A stretch of DNA of 15,264 nucleotides, from the NCBI GenBank assembly GCA_002254745.1, contig NJED01000009.1, positions 1 to 15,264 of the forward strand, read 5' to 3'. Every line of letters begins with the position of its first letter. Position 1 is the stretch's first letter. Source of the DNA: Desulfurococcales archaeon ex4484_217_1. Lineage in GTDB: Archaea > Thermoproteota > Thermoprotei_A > EX4484-217-1. The position numbers were made by a program, and so were the translations under genes. Of the stretch, positions 14,702 through 15,264 are shown one piece after another. Below the pieces are notes generated by a model. It was not told the origin of the DNA and did no database searches. It saw only the letters and a list, made by a program, of their open reading frames with translations.

Positions 14702-15112
14702 TTGGCTAAGAGATTTATAGATTCGAATATATTCATTTACGTTTTATCAAAAGATCCAAGATATAGTGCTAAGTCATTATCAATACTTATCGACGCGGAG
14801 AAAGGAGCTTACGAGGCTTATACCTCAACCTTAGCTATTTCCCAAGTACTAGCACATTTAGAGAGAAGACGTAGAGAACACGCAATGGTAAAATTTCTGG
14901 AGTACCTAGGTGAAGGCTATATAGACATAGTAGAAACAAGCTATGAGGACATTAAAGGCTCATTAACGCTTGCAAAAAGGTACTACTTAAACTATGTAAA
15001 GTTATGGGATGACCTAATCATAGCATATCAGATGAAACGCTTAAATATAGATGAAATATATTCAAATGACAGTGATTTCGATGGAATACCTGAAATAAAA
15101 AGGTTATTCTAA
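14702..15112 (+). CDS. vapC: VapC-type PIN-domain ribonuclease toxin
   Basis: This is a 136-residue PIN-domain protein, the RNA-cleaving toxin partner of the gene before it. PIN acidic residues that can be seen are Asp7 (FIDSNIF), Asp103/Asp104 (LWDDLIIAY) and Asp123/Asp125 (SNDSDFD). The second conserved acidic residue, normally a Glu in the helix after the TS strand, appears as Gln48 in TSTLAISQVL; the nearest Glu is Glu54. This may weaken metal binding, or Glu54 may replace it. The start is a TTG with GGGTAAGG at 14692-14699 just upstream; no ATG is available near the N-terminus. The gene ends 3 nt into a gene-free stretch that reaches the window edge. Confidence 0.88.
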   Translation: MAKRFIDSNIFIYVLSKDPRYSAKSLSILIDAEKGAYEAYTSTLAISQVLAHLERRRREHAMVKFLEYLGEGYIDIVETSYEDIKGSLTLAKRYYLNYVKLWDDLIIAYQMKRLNIDEIYSNDSDFDGIPEIKRLF

Positions 15113-15118
15113 ATTATC

Positions 15119-15162
15119 GGGGTTCGGGTCTTATGATATTTTATGTGGCCCCCGAGCACCCC
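15119..15162 (+). other. Strong hairpin downstream of vapC
   Basis: GGGGT (15119-15123) pairs with ACCCC (15158-15162) and TCGGG (15124-15128) pairs with CCCGA (15151-15155). This gives ten base pairs, nine of which are not A-T, with a 2-nt bulge and a 22-nt loop. Such a G+C-rich stem stands out in an A+T-rich genome. It might end or protect the vapBC transcript, or belong to an RNA gene; no tRNA or known RNA fold was recognised. Confidence 0.6.
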
Positions 15163-15190
15163 ACATTTCGAAACTAAATTGTTAGGAAAA

Positions 15191-15200
15191 AATTATAAAC
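15191..15200 (+). promoter_or_regulatory. TATA-like promoter pointing out of the window
   Basis: AATTATAAAC is a good archaeal TATA box. Transcription would start near 15220 and enter the A/C-rich tract that runs off the right edge. No start codon is seen in the remaining 40 nt. Confidence 0.45.
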
Positions 15201-15264
15201 ACCATCCTACAGCACCCCAAAACAAAAACACAACAAACAACATAAAAAACCACAAACACCAAAA

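Noticed and set aside
15119..15165. Possible tRNA (GGTTCGGGTC resembles a T-arm)
   Set aside because: No acceptor stem, anticodon arm or D-arm could be fitted; the GC arms pair as one simple hairpin instead.
15163..15185. CRISPR-repeat-like TTTCGAAAC segment
   Set aside because: It occurs once only in the window; no second repeat or spacer pattern is present.

Overview
The window looks like a chromosomal stretch of a hyperthermophilic archaeon, most probably a crenarchaeote (Thermoprotei). The signs are AGA/AGG arginine codons, several TTG start codons, TATA-like promoters without bacterial -35/-10 elements, a ThyX thymidylate synthase, a VapBC pair, and a locus for di-myo-inositol phosphate (DIP), a solute typical of organisms growing at very high temperature. 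No RNA gene, CRISPR array or insertion sequence was recognised.

Layout, left to right. (1) 37-2236 (+): a GH130-family protein and a GT4 glycosyltransferase, probably one operon. It converges, with a 4-nt overlap, on (2) 2233-3663 (-), a TrkH/KtrB-type K+ transporter. (3) 3745-5531 (-): a membrane-anchored PEBP protein, then the DIPP-synthase and CTP:inositol-1-phosphate cytidylyltransferase halves of what is normally one bifunctional DIP enzyme. Here the halves lie in different frames and the linker is missing. (4) 5654-6215 (+): a PAP2 phosphatase split by a frameshift, converging on (5) 6130-7187 (-), a small membrane protein and a TauE/SafE permease. (6) 7491-12336 (+): a four-gene BMP-type ABC importer (binding protein, double ATPase, two permeases), probably for nucleosides. 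(7) 12340-13338 (-): a zinc MDR dehydrogenase. (8) 13580-14386 (+): thyX. (9) 14459-15112 (+): a VapBC toxin-antitoxin pair. (10) 15113-15264: no gene, but a strong hairpin, a TATA-like box and a tract almost without G on the + strand.

The most unusual part is 4240-6215, with three indel-type lesions in under 2 kb. These are a 61-bp tandem duplication joining the phosphotransferase tail to the PEBP leader, a deletion plus frameshift at about 4860 that removes the linker of the DIP enzyme, and a frameshift at about 5894 in the PAP2 gene. Because 61 is not a multiple of three, repeat copy number decides which upstream frame enters the PEBP domain: two copies give a secreted, anchored PEBP, while one copy would fuse PEBP to the phosphotransferase frame. 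The cluster may reflect local gene decay, loss of DIP synthesis, or an assembly problem. Resequencing would tell.

Functionally the left half concerns osmotic and heat adaptation (K+ uptake, DIP synthesis, possibly mannosyl sugar metabolism). The right half concerns nucleoside import and thymidylate synthesis. No wholly new multi-gene system could be shown from sequence alone.
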